Shown in pieces: positions 11,601 through 22,282 of a stretch of DNA of 64,000 nucleotides. Source of the stretch: Guillardia theta CCMP2712 (taxonomy: Eukaryota > Cryptophyceae > Pyrenomonadales > Geminigeraceae). The notes under the pieces were generated by a model. The model was not told the origin of the DNA, ran no database searches, and saw only the letters and a program-made list of their open reading frames with translations. The position numbers were made by a program, and so were the translations under genes. Positions within the stretch are counted from its first letter, which is position 1. Each line of letters opens with the position of its first letter. The stretch lies in NCBI RefSeq assembly GCF_000315625.1, contig NW_005434650.1, positions 130,736-194,735 on the forward strand, read 5' to 3'.

Positions 11601-11697
11601 ACATCCGTTGAAGAAAAGGTAAATGGCGAAGACGCGAAGGAGAGCAGAGGCGGCAGCACTGAGTCTGAGATGCGAGCTTTCTCACAGAGTCATCCGA

Positions 11698-11743
11698 TCC
11701 GAGTTCCTTGTCCTCTCGGAGGCACCAGGACAAGGAACTCGGA
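11698..11743. repeat. Perfect 17-bp inverted repeat, 12-nt spacer
   Basis: Arm 11698-11714 (TCCGAGTTCCTTGTCCT) is the exact reverse complement of 11727-11743; the spacer is 11715-11726. It lies about 230 bp upstream of the next start codon. It could fold into an RNA hairpin or mark a mobile-element relic; the sequence alone does not decide. Confidence 0.85.
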
Positions 11744-11970
11744 GGATGAGGAATGAGGCTAGTAGGCTAGTGATCGCAAGTTTATCATCATGCCGACTTG
11801 GGGCCAGAGAGAACTGACGAACTTTGAGCACGGTAAACCTGACGATTGAATGATGGCAGGTCAGACGGGGGCCGTCAGCGAACTTCTGAACGATTACCTT
11901 CAAGGCTTCTGATGACACTGGAGTGAACGTGAGTGACTCTGTGAGTGAGTGTGCTAGACTCGGCGACACG

Positions 11971-13319
11971 ATGGACTGGAATGAAGGGAAACCCCCCGTG
12001 TCTCCTGCCTGGGATGCAGCGAACAACCACTTCATCGAGATGGAGAAGAGAAAACCCAGGAGGCTGCAGCCGAAAGATCCTGTCCCGCCTCGCACGATCG
12101 GGAGGGTGGTAGCAGGCCAAGTGAAGTGCTTCAACCAAACGCTTCTTGACGAGGTCACGCGACGAACGCACGAGGAGGAGGTGAGGGAGGAGAATGAGAA
12201 GTCGCAGCTGCGAGCCTCCAGGGCATCGCTCAAGAACAAGACGAGGGAAGACAGAGCTCAGGCGTTGATGGAATGGAGTCGAGCACAGAGAGAGTTGCAG
12301 TTGCAAGAGGAGAACAAACGGCGATTGATGTTTACGCAGAGGCGAGCGATGAAGCAGAAGATCAAGAATGAAGAAAAATTTCAAGAAAATTATCATACCT
12401 TGAAAGAAGAAGCAGAAACCTTCCTCGCCGATTTGGATGAATACCTTCACAACAAGCATATCGCATCACAACAGAAGCGCAAGGCATTGTACACAGAATG
12501 GAAAGAATGCGTTTTCAACAAGATTCAAGATCAGTTGTTGGATAAGATTGACACCATGGGGGAGGAGGAGATTGCTGCCAGGCGCAGAGACTTGTTCCAG
12601 AAATACATAGATGCGGCAAGGTGAGGGAGTTGCATGCGCTCTTATCTTGAAGCTTACGCTGCTGATCAGTGCGAAAGACGGAGGTCTGTTCCTCGATATA
12701 GTCATAGAGAACGAGTACAACCCCTTTGCCTGGAAGAAACACACCTTAAGGTCTCCTCCCCTCCCCTCCTCCCCCTCATTCCTCACTCACTCTCTCTCTT
12801 CAGGTACCGTGCCAAACCTGCTAAGCTCTCCAACGGCCCAGGCTTCACAGATCGCTTCGGCAATCCCGTCCCAGACCCCATCAAGCGCGACCTGGAGAAA
12901 ATGCAGGCAGAAGCCAAGGCAGCGAGATCAGTTGGCGGGGATGTTGTTCTCGAGCTCGAGGAAGAGAAGATCGGGCGCGAGATCCTGCCGCTTGATCGCT
13001 GGTCAAAGATCGAGGTGACTTGAAAGTTTCAGCGCGTTACTGGGTTTGTTCCTGACCGATGCTCAGGCTACTCCCTTCTTCGATCGGGCCGCAAAAGTGC
13101 AGGAGGCTATAGCCTCCGGTCTCCCAATCCCACCTCGAAAGGGAACGAAGTCATCGATCGTGAGTTGTCCCTTGCTCCTCCCCTTGCACACTGGGGTGAC
13201 GAGATGTGCAGGATCTCAATGACTTCCAGTTCCCCACCAGCGGACATGCGGTGACGAGAGAAATGCAGACAATCTACGGGAGGGGAAAGAGATGTAACAA
13301 GCCACAGGATCACTCTTAG
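11971..13319 (+). CDS. Coiled-coil protein, FAM228-like
   Basis: ATG 11971 (MDWNEGKPPVSPAWDAANN) opens an exon running to about 12620 that is mostly charged helix (RRTHEEEVREENEKSQLRAS, REDRAQALMEWSRAQRELQL). Further exons give KDGGLFLDIVIENEYNPFAW, then RYRAKPAKLSNGPGFTDRFG, then ATPFFDRAAKVQEAIASGLP, and finally DLNDFQFPTSGHAVTREMQT, ending at TAG 13317-13319. The pattern of a long helix, then a KYI..A...GLFLDI..ENEYNP block and a short C-terminal tail recalls the FAM228 family, which I remember only roughly. Function unknown; a cytoskeletal or ciliary role would suit the neighbourhood but is inference. Confidence 0.7.
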
Positions 13320-13539
13320 AAAACTTTCTACGTTTCTCAACTGCTTCTTGTCAAACGTCCCTCCACTCTCCCTCAATCTCATGCAACCATCCCATGACAA
13401 GAATCGGAATATGATTCATTGAAGCATCGTTAAAATCTCGCCCGACGATGTCTCCACACAACGATCTCGCCAAAGCCGTGCGGGCCCGGACAATCCTCTA
13501 CGTTCCGTCGAACACGAGGAGGGCCGGGCACAATTAAGC

Positions 13540-15102
13540 CTATGACGACTTGACGTCCATCTTGGACATGGATTCTGACACTTCATCTGCGGCCTTCGAC
13601 TTCTCGTCTGTACCATGAGCTCAGTGTGATCAGAAGAATGAATATGACGGTCTCACCCTTGCCAGCCTGCGGTGAAGAGGATGATCCAGCTGATCCTCCG
13701 TCCTTGCCTTCTGGATGTCGATGAGCAGAATCTTTCGCCTCCTTCGCTTTTTGCGCCCGCTGGTGTGCACTGATAACTTCTGGGGCCCATGCAAGGCACG
13801 AGTCTAGCTGGGCATCGGGGGTGTCTCGGATAGAAGTCGCCTTCTGTGCCAGTTCGACTGGATCTTGCACAGGAGGGAGATACCTGGAGGTTTGGGTCAA
13901 ACACTCCTCGACAAGGACCAAGATAAAGGCATACGGAGGTGTCATCTTTCGAATAGAATCCCACTTGACATCTTGTAAGAATTCGCATTTCTTAAGCTCG
14001 CCAGCCTGCACAGAAATTGAGTTCGTTCTTCAAATATGTCGGACACACTCACGCCCTGCTTTGACCCCAGACGCTTCGAGGGTTCTCGTGCCAACAGCGC
14101 TCGAATCATCTTCTTGAAAGCGTTGCTTAGCTGTTCAGAATATCAGGCTGTAAAGCTTTACTCCATTCCGATCAACCTCAGGTTTTTCAGGGATGTTGAT
14201 CCGGTCCGATGAACAGATATTCGAGAATGTCGCGTGCTGAGTGTCGCCCTTGAAAGGAGTGAAGCCATACTGTAGGTATCGTCATACGTGACGTCTCCTT
14301 CACAGTAATCTTACAGCCATCTCGTAGATCAGAATTCCAAAGGTCCACCAGTCAACAGCCGAAGACTGCCCCGAGCCCTTGATAACTTCAGGCGCAATGT
14401 ACTCCTCCGTGCCCACAAAGGAGTTTGTGTCTATCATAATTTGTCCTGCTCCTGGCCTCTTATCTCCTCCAAACAGACCACTCATGAATGACTGCTTGAC
14501 AACTGGAGCTGTCACTGCGGCTTGCTTTGAAAGGTCGAAATCTGTTAACATGATGTGTCCACTTTCATGTAGCAAAATATTCTCGGGCTTCAGATCTCTA
14601 TAGATGAATCCGCAGGTGTGCAAGTATTCTAATTACAAATGAAGGATCAGGATGGGCGAGAGAGGTTTCAACATTTCAGACCTAAGGCAAGGAGCACTTC
14701 TGCGGCATAGAAGCGCACCCAGTCTTCTGGAATTCTGCGCTCAGGCTGACTCTTCAGCATCCTGAAGAATTCTCCGCCCGCACAGTAATCCATGACGAGG
14801 AAGAGGTGATCAGGGCTTTGAAAGCAATAGTAGAGCGTGACAATGAAGGGATAATCCACTGTAGCAAGGATTTCCCTTTCGGTGAGACATCGCTTTAGCT
14901 GCACACAGGAACGAAAACATTGTCAACAATCTATTTCATAGAAGAAAGAAGGGGCCAACCTTATTTCTTGCAATCATTTCCTGCTTCGACAAGACTTTCA
15001 TCGCAAAATAGTTCGTGCTGTTCTTCAGGCGAACCAGATAAACCTTTCCAACATCTCCTTGCCCAATCAGCTTGATCCTCTCGAAGTCCTGCGGGCCTGC
15101 AT
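13540..15102 (-). CDS. AGC-family protein kinase with DFD motif (phototropin/plant AGC-like), N terminus unresolved
   Basis: Exons on the minus strand read, in order: [20 protein letters not shown] and [11 protein letters not shown] (15102 downward); [20 protein letters not shown] with [35 protein letters not shown] and [70 protein letters not shown]; and a C-terminal tail ending [14 protein letters not shown] at 13540. The active-site Lys, the HRD-type block (YRDLKPEN) and the APE are present, so it should be active. DFG is replaced by DFD, as in phototropins and other plant or fungal AGC kinases, and an insert precedes SFVGTEEY. No LOV domain was found upstream. I could not identify the start codon or the first exon above 15102. 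Confidence 0.8.
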
Positions 15103-15559
15103 GCATGGGTTATGACAAATGTAGATATGAGTCATGCTGGATAGGTCTAGGCGAGCATTGCCCCAGGAAGGATCGAGGATAGAACGAATTGCATTTCTCG
15201 AAATCTTCAACTATCTAGTTTCCTCTACAGTCGTGAACTCCAATTTTTTTTTTTTGCTATCCTTGACAGGGACTAACAGCGTTCACGAATCCCCTCAAGG
15301 GATTCAAAGACTATCTTGCCGACTCTTGGCGATCAATCCTATTCGTTTTGAAAAGTCTTTTCCTCCCACAGCCGCCACTCTGCCCTTGGAGTTGAAGACA
15401 TCCCTACAACCTTTTCGGCATTTCATCTCCCTTTCCCTACTTTGTCGCGCCTATCTGAGCTCAATGCACCGCAGGAGGTCCATTGAGGCATTATCCCCCC
15501 CTCTCTCCTCTCATCGCTTCTTACCGACTTTCTTGGGCAGCGCTTGACACTCCTTCCCC

Positions 15560-16800
15560 TCCGACGCCATCCCCTGCCGCTTCGCCCCCCCCTCCCCCCC
15601 ACTGACCCCACCCCCTACCCCTACCCCCTCATGAAACACCTTGTGCTTGGACCCATAGTCCAGGACCTCCCAACCCCCCAGTACCTACCTACCAACATCA
15701 CAACTCGTTCAACAAGAGAAAAGTACCCCATATTTTTACATATCCTAGTGGTACTTCACACCCCTCCCTCTCACATATGACCCCTGTTATGTATCCGTCG
15801 ACATGCCACCACCCCATTCTAATCATTTGTACCCGTGCTATCGTAATAATTCACCCACCCATACCCCTCACTATGCACCCGTGGCTGTTCTACAACCCCT
15901 ACCCACTACTACCATATCTCCTCGTCCTTCAACACACTAGAATTATCAATTACTACCCCCCCTTTCTACCCCTACTACCCACATGTTTTCATGCTCCACG
16001 CCGACTCCTCCTTCTTCCATACCTCTGCACCCCTCGTGGGGTTGTCCACCCCTCCCACTACATCTGTACTCACTAACACCCCACCAAGGTATACCCCATG
16101 CTCTACCATACAAAATTTCATGATACTACCCTACCCCTCTAGCTTCGAGTGTATACCCTACCCCATCAAGTGAAAATTTTCGCTACCCACCCTGTAGGAA
16201 GAAATTGACTACCCCACGAAAATCAACTGACCATGGGCGAACCTCTCAGGACCTCATGGTTTCTACCCCACATGAGTACCCCACCACCCCACCACCCTCT
16301 TTATTTCTATCACCCCTATCCACATATATGGGACCACCTGCAAAAGTACCCACCTCACTAAAGACGAGGTCAATCTCTACCCCTTACCCCCCTTGCTGTA
16401 GTGAGGCTGTTGGGGAGGAAGGGGTGAGGTCCTACCTTCCAACCACCCAGGGTCCTGTTATAGCCACCAAGCAATCCCGGTGGGTGGGTCCTTACCCTAC
16501 CGGTTTACTACTCACTCCCTCCTACGTCTCTTCCTAGAACAGGATATGAAGGTCCTAGGACGCGGTAAAATACTAAGACCAGGCAATAGGGGGTACGTCA
16601 GCTCCCTCTCAAACTACCCCCTCCTTGCTGCTGATGATGTGCAGGGGTTACGAGATGGCACACTCTGTCAGTGTGGACCACCCCTACCTGCATGCGGTTG
16701 TTCCAACCACCCCAACATTGTTCACTGGCCCTGCACCCTGCCCCCTCCTACTGAACCTGCTTAACTCTTCAGGGTGGGTACCCCTACCCCACTTATCTCT
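15560..16800 (-). other. 1.2-kb GGGTA-rich tract (TACCC on plus strand) between divergent genes
   Basis: Long non-coding stretch where the plus strand repeats TACCCC, CACCCC and ACTACCC words in changing order, with no fixed period. Polarity is constant throughout, so the G-rich strand is the sense strand of the AGC kinase. It ends abruptly near 16800. From there to 17450 the sequence becomes AT-rich and ordinary, apart from a run of Cs at about 17100; I see no gene there. The proline-rich frames in this tract are compositional artefacts. Confidence 0.7.
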
Positions 16801-17450
16801 TTAGCTGGCGGCCGCCAACCAAGAAAATTTATAAAAGTTACGTTTTAGTGGTGAATAATAAAAAGCTTATAAATAGGTAAGTACTGTATTGTTTGTACCT
16901 TTCCAGCAGTTTGTTACGACTAAAGTATATCACAAGGTACCTGTTGTGGATTGTACTTCAAGGCCTTTGATGTACCTCATAACAATCTTGTTTTAGGAAA
17001 ATTTGTAAAGGTATGTATAGATATATAAATTCTGACACAGATCAGGTACACCTTAAATTATTTTGTCACATATTGAAGATTTTAGCTCTTTATTACAGCC
17101 CGCCCCCCCCCCTTGTCGAGCGCTGTTCTCTGGCGCCTCCTTTCTCCGTTCATCCTCCACTTGTTCGTCCCTTCTCGCCCTCCCTGTCATCCTTTCATCT
17201 CCTCTTAGAGTTAGCATTTATTTCGGCTGTCTTGCCGAATCTTGTACTGACACTTCAGGTCTCTGAATCCCTTCACATCCGTTTTGCCGGTCACACTTTG
17301 TACAAGTTGACCCTCTGGCATTGAAGGACCATCTTTGACCCTCGCGCAATCGACAGATCGCATAGTGCTTGCAGTCTACCTTGACTGTTGAACGCTGCTA
17401 GGAGAGCCTGTCTTGTTGATTGAAACGATACCGAGTGGAATTGCAAGAGG

Positions 17451-17978
17451 ATGACTTGTACTCTTCTTCAATGGGTGGCAATCTTTGCTTTTGTTGCAAT
17501 GTGCACTGGATTTTCTTTCAACGGAGGGGCTTTGTTGAAGACATCTTGTAGCTTATCAAGGTCATCTCGTATGAGTTCAGATGGATCATGCAGAATTCGG
17601 AATCGGCCAAGGCAACACATCAGGATGGAAGGAGGAGCAGCATCGACTGGTGCTGCAAAGTCCTACTTGAACAAGATCCCGGCACATCTTCAAGGCTTGG
17701 CAATCAGGAACGTGAAGTCTAATCCTGTTAGAGATTGGGTCGTCAAAAAAGATGATGATGAGGTCCACAATATTCAGAAGGAACTGGATGAGGAGGAGGA
17801 AGATCACATTGACTTTGCTATGGAGATTCTAGAAGAGCTTTCTGACGATCTCAAACCTCGCTTGCATGATTACAATATCGATCTAGAAGATGCAGCCGTC
17901 CTGAGAGAGTTACGCCGGAGCATGAATCCAGAGGACTTCCAGAAAATCTTTGGTCGTGGTGTTGGCGACCTTCTTTGA
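17451..17978 (+). CDS. Small plastid-targeted protein of unknown function
   Basis: Single exon of 175 codons from ATG 17451. The N terminus LLQWVAIFAFVAMCTGFSF is a signal peptide, with a likely cut before Phe as in cryptophyte plastid precursors. A Ser/Arg-rich transit-like stretch follows (CSLSRSSRMSSDGSCRIRNR). The mature part is acidic and helical (DEVHNIQKELDEEEEDHIDF, AMEILEELSDDLKPRLHDYN), ending MNPEDFQKIFGRGVGDLL. I do not recognise the family. Localisation is inferred from the leader only. It runs tail-to-tail with BUD31, 299 bp apart. Confidence 0.75.
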   Translation: MTCTLLQWVAIFAFVAMCTGFSFNGGALLKTSCSLSRSSRMSSDGSCRIRNRPRQHIRMEGGAASTGAAKSYLNKIPAHLQGLAIRNVKSNPVRDWVVKKDDDEVHNIQKELDEEEEDHIDFAMEILEELSDDLKPRLHDYNIDLEDAAVLRELRRSMNPEDFQKIFGRGVGDLL

Positions 17979-18277
17979 GGAGCATGGGTGTTGAGGAATT
18001 GTTTGAATTTTTTTCGTTACATCATGAGTAGAGATATGCCATTACGGCTAATGTGCAATAAGTAGTTCTGATTATCGATATTTTTGTTTCTGTGACAATA
18101 CAAGGACGAAAAATATGTTGGGTGATGAATCTTCACATCGCACACAGCAGCAAATAAATCCAACGTTTCGATTATCAACCGAAGAACAGAATCTGTTCAA
18201 TCTTACGACGTTACAACAGGTGCAAAACAGACTACGAGTATTCTTCGTGGTGGACCGAAATATAGCGGAGCACATCT

Positions 18278-18883
18278 TCAATCCAACGTGTCTCCAGTTC
18301 GACTGCGCTTCGCGTCGCTTCCTCCTTCTCCTCGGAGCATCGCCGCCCTTTTCTCAACCTCTTCGTCCTCTTCTGCGTCTGCAGCCCTTTTGGATCCACC
18401 CGCCCTACCTTCGATGTTGCTGTTCCACCAGATAGGAGCTCCTTTGTCGCAGGAAGCGCAACTGATGCACCCCGTTACGACAGATGGAGTGATCTTTCCG
18501 CTGCGCAAACGGAGGGGCACCCTGCAAACGTTTGTGGTGCCAAAGTTTGTGGATCCTTTGTTGATAGCAGCCAGAGAGCAGAGGAATTCGTACCCTGGTT
18601 TCTTCCACTTAGCCATTAGATTTCCATCCACCACCTTCTCTCGGATACAGAAATCAAGGAGCTCTCTCGAGATCTCCTTTTTGGTGTAATAAAGCTCATA
18701 GATGTACCTGCTCTTCTCATAATGAATCCTGTGGATGGGCCATGTCGACTCATGCTTGCGTTTCCCTTCATGCGATTCGTTTACGGCATCTTTCATCCTG
18801 TTCTCAAACATTTCCAAGGTTGGAAGAACCTCGTCCCAACCTTCTGGAGCCTTCTTGGACAATCGCTGGAGGTTTGTCGACAT
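18278..18883 (-). CDS. BUD31: BUD31/G10 splicing factor homologue with altered Cys cluster
   Basis: Single exon of 201 residues. The body matches G10/BUD31, a core spliceosome protein: PEGWDEVLPTLEMFENRM, HEGKRKHESTWPIHRIHYEK, SRYIYELYYTKKEISRELLD, AKWKKPGYEFLC, STNFGTTNVCRVP. The family normally ends in a Cys-rich zinc cluster. Here the first set reads LCSLAAI where I expect CCLRC, and the second is NVCRV where I expect CICRV; only GCISCASC remains at the end. An extra charged tail of about 50 residues follows (EEDEEVEKRAAM). It may still bind zinc with other ligands, or be a diverged paralogue. The family call is firm. Confidence 0.88.
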   Translation of the reverse strand: MSTNLQRLSKKAPEGWDEVLPTLEMFENRMKDAVNESHEGKRKHESTWPIHRIHYEKSRYIYELYYTKKEISRELLDFCIREKVVDGNLMAKWKKPGYEFLCSLAAINKGSTNFGTTNVCRVPLRLRSGKITPSVVTGCISCASCDKGAPIWWNSNIEGRAGGSKRAADAEEDEEVEKRAAMLRGEGGSDAKRSRTGDTLD

Positions 18884-18929
18884 GCTTGCAACTCAAGCTG
18901 TAGCAATCTGTAGCGGCTAGAACGAAAGG

Positions 18930-19330
18930 ACAAGCGCGGGGGGGCAGGGGAGGGTCAACAACCAAGCAGCAGGGAGAGCGGAAAGGCGAGGGGGAGGTTG
19001 TGAAGGGCGTGGAAAGCGTGAAGACAAGGGGGTGGGTGGAGAATGCTTGGGTGATGCTGGTCTGCATGGGGGGTGATACAGCCTCCTTGCAAGGGTAGTA
19101 CTTCTAGAAGAGGGTGGGTAGTCAATTGGTCCTAGGAAGCTCTGGAGGTCTTACATCTGCTAGTGTCCCAAGATACCCAGGTAGGACAACCGTTACACGA
19201 GTCCAGCTCCGTTATGTGTTTACTATTACTCCATGAGGCGGACCCGACGGAGGTGAAAATTGCACCCCATCCCCTCTCATACCCCTCATCGATTCCCCTG
19301 GACTTGTTCTGGATTTCCGGAGGCTAGCAC
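18930..19330 (+). other. GGGTG/GGGTA-rich head-to-head promoter region
   Basis: Between the divergent BUD31 and HIT genes. The plus strand is G-rich (GGGGGTGGGTGG, GGGGGGTGATAC, GGGTAGTACTT, GGGTGGGTAGTC) to about 19140; a shorter, mixed stretch then leads to the HIT start. No coding frame. Confidence 0.55.
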
Positions 19331-19331
19331 A

Positions 19332-20631
19332 ATGAGCGAGTCGCTCTTCTCCATGCTCATGCGCGTCCGGCCGGGCAACTTTCCCGAGCAGGTGAGGATG
19401 GAAGGAGGGAGAGAGGAGGGAGAGAGGAGGGAGAGAGGAGGGAGAGAGGAGGGAGAGGAGGGAGAGAGGAGGGAGAGAGGAGGGAGAGCGGAGGGAGAGC
19501 GGAGGGAGAGAGGAGGGAGAAGGGAGGGAGAGAGGAGGGAGAGAGGAGGGAGAGAGGAGGGAGAGAGGAGGGAGAGAGGAGGGAGAGAGGAGGGAGAGAG
19601 GAGGGAGAGAGGAGGTGTGAAGTCATCGAGAGGATGGTATCAGCCAGTAGGATGGTGCCAAGTTGATGCTGACGTCACTTCCTAATCTGACCATGTTGCC
19701 AAGATTGTGTACGAGGACGAGAAGGTCATGGCGTTCTTGGACAAGTTCCCTCAGGTGGTTACACGAGAATGATAGGAGCTACTCACTTGCATGGCTGACA
19801 AGAGGCTCAGGTTGACGGGCACACCTTAGTGGTTCCAAAGGAGCAGGTGGAAAAGGTTCACGAGATGAGTGGGGAGACAGCAGCCGCTGTTGGCGCTGCC
19901 TTGTCCAAGGTTGCGGCGAAAGTAGTAGCTGTAAGTTGTTTTCCTCCTCTTCTCAGAATTATGCCTGTCCTCCCGCCCCCACTGCGTCCTTTTTCTGCAC
20001 TTCGAACTCTTCGCTACCTCCTCTAGTGGTGGAGATTGTTGTTGGTGGTCAGGATGAAAGCGTCAAAGATGAGGAATCGATGATGCAAAAGATTTGTATG
20101 TTTGTAAGGATTATGTAGAGGTAGTGGTATACATGGGAAAGAAAGGACTGAGGCAAAACTGAGCAAGTTGTTGTTGATATTGCTGCACTGAGAGTTGCCG
20201 AGCAGGCAACTGGGTGTGCAGATTACAATGTTATCTGCAACAACGGCAAGATCTCAGGTCAAGAGGTTCCTCACGTGCACTTTCACATCATCCCGAGAAG
20301 GGAAGGAGACTACACCAGCAGCTGGGCAAAGGCAAGCACCCTCTCTTACCGTTTCCTGAGACGTTGATGTCCGCAAGCAGAGCATCGAAGAAAACAGAGC
20401 GACGGGCAACCCGCGCCCAGAGAAGCTGCCGGATGAAGGCGAGTATTGTTGCTTGCTGTTGATGATGTTTGGTCTAGTTGATCCTGACTCCATCACTGCA
20501 GGTGCCTTCACGGGCAAACTGGCAACTATGCGCGACGCGATCCGTTCTTGAAGTTCTATTCCCCTGACATGGCGATTGAGCGCAAGGAGAAAGACGATCG
20601 GATCAGCAAGTACTTGTTGTTGTCACTCTGA
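19332..20631 (+). CDS. HIT-family nucleotide hydrolase
   Basis: ATG 19332 gives MSESLFSMLMRVRPGNFPEQ, then a first intron from 19392 that holds a minisatellite. Next come IVYEDEKVMAFLDKFPQ; VDGHTLVVPKEQVEKVHEMS; and, from near 20190, an exon with NVICNNGKISGQEVPHVHFH and IIPRREGDY. HVHFH is the HIT catalytic triad (His-x-His-x-His). The last exon reads ARRDPFLKFYSPDMAIERKE and stops at TGA 20629-20631. HIT proteins of this type cleave nucleoside phosphoramidates or dinucleotides. A middle exon after about 20335 is uncertain and may use a non-GT donor. The exact substrate class (HINT or other) cannot be fixed by eye. Confidence 0.85.
19393..19616 (+). repeat. Purine minisatellite (GGAGAGAGGAGG-type) in HIT intron 1
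   Basis: About 220 bp of GGAGAGA/GGAGGGAGAG units beginning roughly 10 bp after the 5' splice site at 19392. All-purine on the plus strand, so capable of triplex formation. The Glu/Arg/Gly frame across it is a by-product of the repeat. Confidence 0.9.
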
Positions 20632-20639
20632 TACGCTTC

Positions 20640-21110
20640 ATAAAGCTGTGAACTAGAGCTCCGTGTCGGATGACTTGAGAAATACCTGACGGTCAGCGTG
20701 TAGTAAGCCGCCGACGGTCCCTGAGGGACCGTACATTCAATCTACCTGCCGGCCCATCCGGTTTGAGCGGTGAATTCACGATGGGTCACCATGCCGCAGC
20801 TACAGTCAAATGGAGAGGACAGACTCTCAGAAAGGAGAATGGACGAAAGGATAACAGTAATGCGCCGTGCGTCCGTCATTACCTGCGGCGGAATGTGTTG
20901 TCACTGGCCACTGAGACACTGTCAAGCCTCAGGGAGCCTCACTGTATCATGTCGCCCTGATGCCGTTGAAGCAGCCGTGACCCTCTGCGCCTGACCATGG
21001 GCTGACAGCCGACGGTGTCCAGTACTGATGTCTGCTGCCGGATCGATTCCACGGTCAGCGCACTGCGGCAGCAACTTCGAAGGATCGGATCAGTGTCACT
21101 GCCGAATGCT
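20640..21110. other. GC-rich mosaic island (CACTGA, GGTCAGCG, CCGG words)
   Basis: Begins immediately after the HIT stop. It has CACTGAG, TGACGGTCAGCGTG and GCCGACGGT words and a perfect 8-bp inverted repeat at 20714-20732 (ACGGTCCC / GGGACCGT, 3-nt loop). No coding frame. From 21110 to 21830 the sequence is AT-richer and I see no convincing gene; this is the 5' flank of the CX9C gene. Confidence 0.6.
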
Positions 21111-21830
21111 TCTTGACGATTTCAAATGATCCTTTCAAATTACACATGTAACATTTGTAATTTTGATACAAAAATTTCAAAACAATCCCGGAGTGGAGGC
21201 TCATCTGTAATGCCAGCCTGCAAATGCGTCAGCCTCGTTCAGCAGCGATCTCCATGGCTGTCTCGACTCCTTGCTCCTCCCTGTCCTACTGGATGACGCA
21301 TGGCTCTCACTGAACTTCTCCTTTGTCTCCCTTCTTGTCATGATGAATTCGTTTCATGAAAAGTTTGATGATGACCTAGAAATGTTTGTTCCAGCTGTGG
21401 ACATGTTAGTTCGCTCCAGGGTGCCTCTGTTCAGGGTGAGCAAGCTGTCAAAAAAATTTGAGTTTTCGTACGACTCGACATGATAAGAGCAAGCAGAATC
21501 AGAGTGGTGTTGAAGATCGTGTGCTTTCAGCTCCAATCTATGTCCTTATCCTCATCCTGAGATGGATTGAAGGTGATGTTTCGTAAGCTTCTAACCCTTC
21601 CTTGTGAGCTCATACATCATATCTAATATAATGCGAAATCCAAATTCACAACTATACATGATCATCTTTTTCGTACCGGCTATCATACGGAGTACTGATG
21701 GAGTACTGAACTCGTGGAAGTCTAGTCTATGGGTTGCATCAGCTTGAACACATACAGAAAACAGATGGCTTCTTCTTAGCAATGGGGATTTTGTTTCGTT
21801 TGAATCGTATGTGCCAGAATTGTTGGATCT

Positions 21831-22125
21831 ATGTCCAGTACCAACCCTGTTGACGACGAAGAGGATGTAACCGTTCGCGTTGTTGGTGAAGCTGTCCAAG
21901 TAACCCGAATGCAGGTCATTGACGGTGTAATCCGGAGGACAGGATGTGAAGAAGAGTACAAGGCGATGGAAAATTGTTTGAGCTTCGACACTAATCGTGA
22001 CTTCCGTGCGTGTGCTCAAGTACGTTATTGAGTGAAGCTCATCACAACTGATGCTAACAGTTATGCGGCAGGTAATGAAGCAGTTTCAAGATTGTTTGAA
22101 TGCAAAGCAGAAAGACAAGCGATGA
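21831..22125 (+). CDS. Twin CX9C mitochondrial protein, COA4/CMC3-like
   Basis: Two exons, 21831-22019 and 22072-22125, joined over a 52-nt intron with a clear CTAAC branch point (22053-22057). The product has about 80 residues: an acidic N terminus (MSSTNPVDDEEDVTVRV), then CEEEYKAMENC (C-x9-C) and, across the splice, CAQVMKQFQDC (second C-x9-C). That is the CHCH fold imported and oxidised by the MIA40 pathway in the mitochondrial intermembrane space. The helix CEEEYKAMENCL followed by D.R.C resembles COA4, a cytochrome c oxidase assembly factor. The family is strong; the COA4 orthology is moderate. Confidence 0.78.
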
Positions 22126-22282
22126 ATCAATAAACATAAACCGCAAATCACTTGAAATATTCGTATTATCCTTATCATCCTTCGACATGTTCGAAACAAA
22201 GATCAAATTCATTGGCTTTAATGTCATTCTGACCCAGAATTTCGAGCATCGGACGACGCATTCTCGAAGTAGAGCATGCAAT

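Noticed and set aside
15560-16764. Several proline/tyrosine-rich frames
   Set aside because: They lie wholly in a TACCC-rich tract and reflect its composition.
19260-19685. Glu/Arg/Gly-repeat protein
   Set aside because: It runs through the HIT start, the donor at 19392 and an intronic purine minisatellite; HIT exon order explains the region.
21271-21483. 70-codon hydrophobic frame
   Set aside because: No ATG at the start and no recognisable domain; likely chance in the 5' flank of the CX9C gene.
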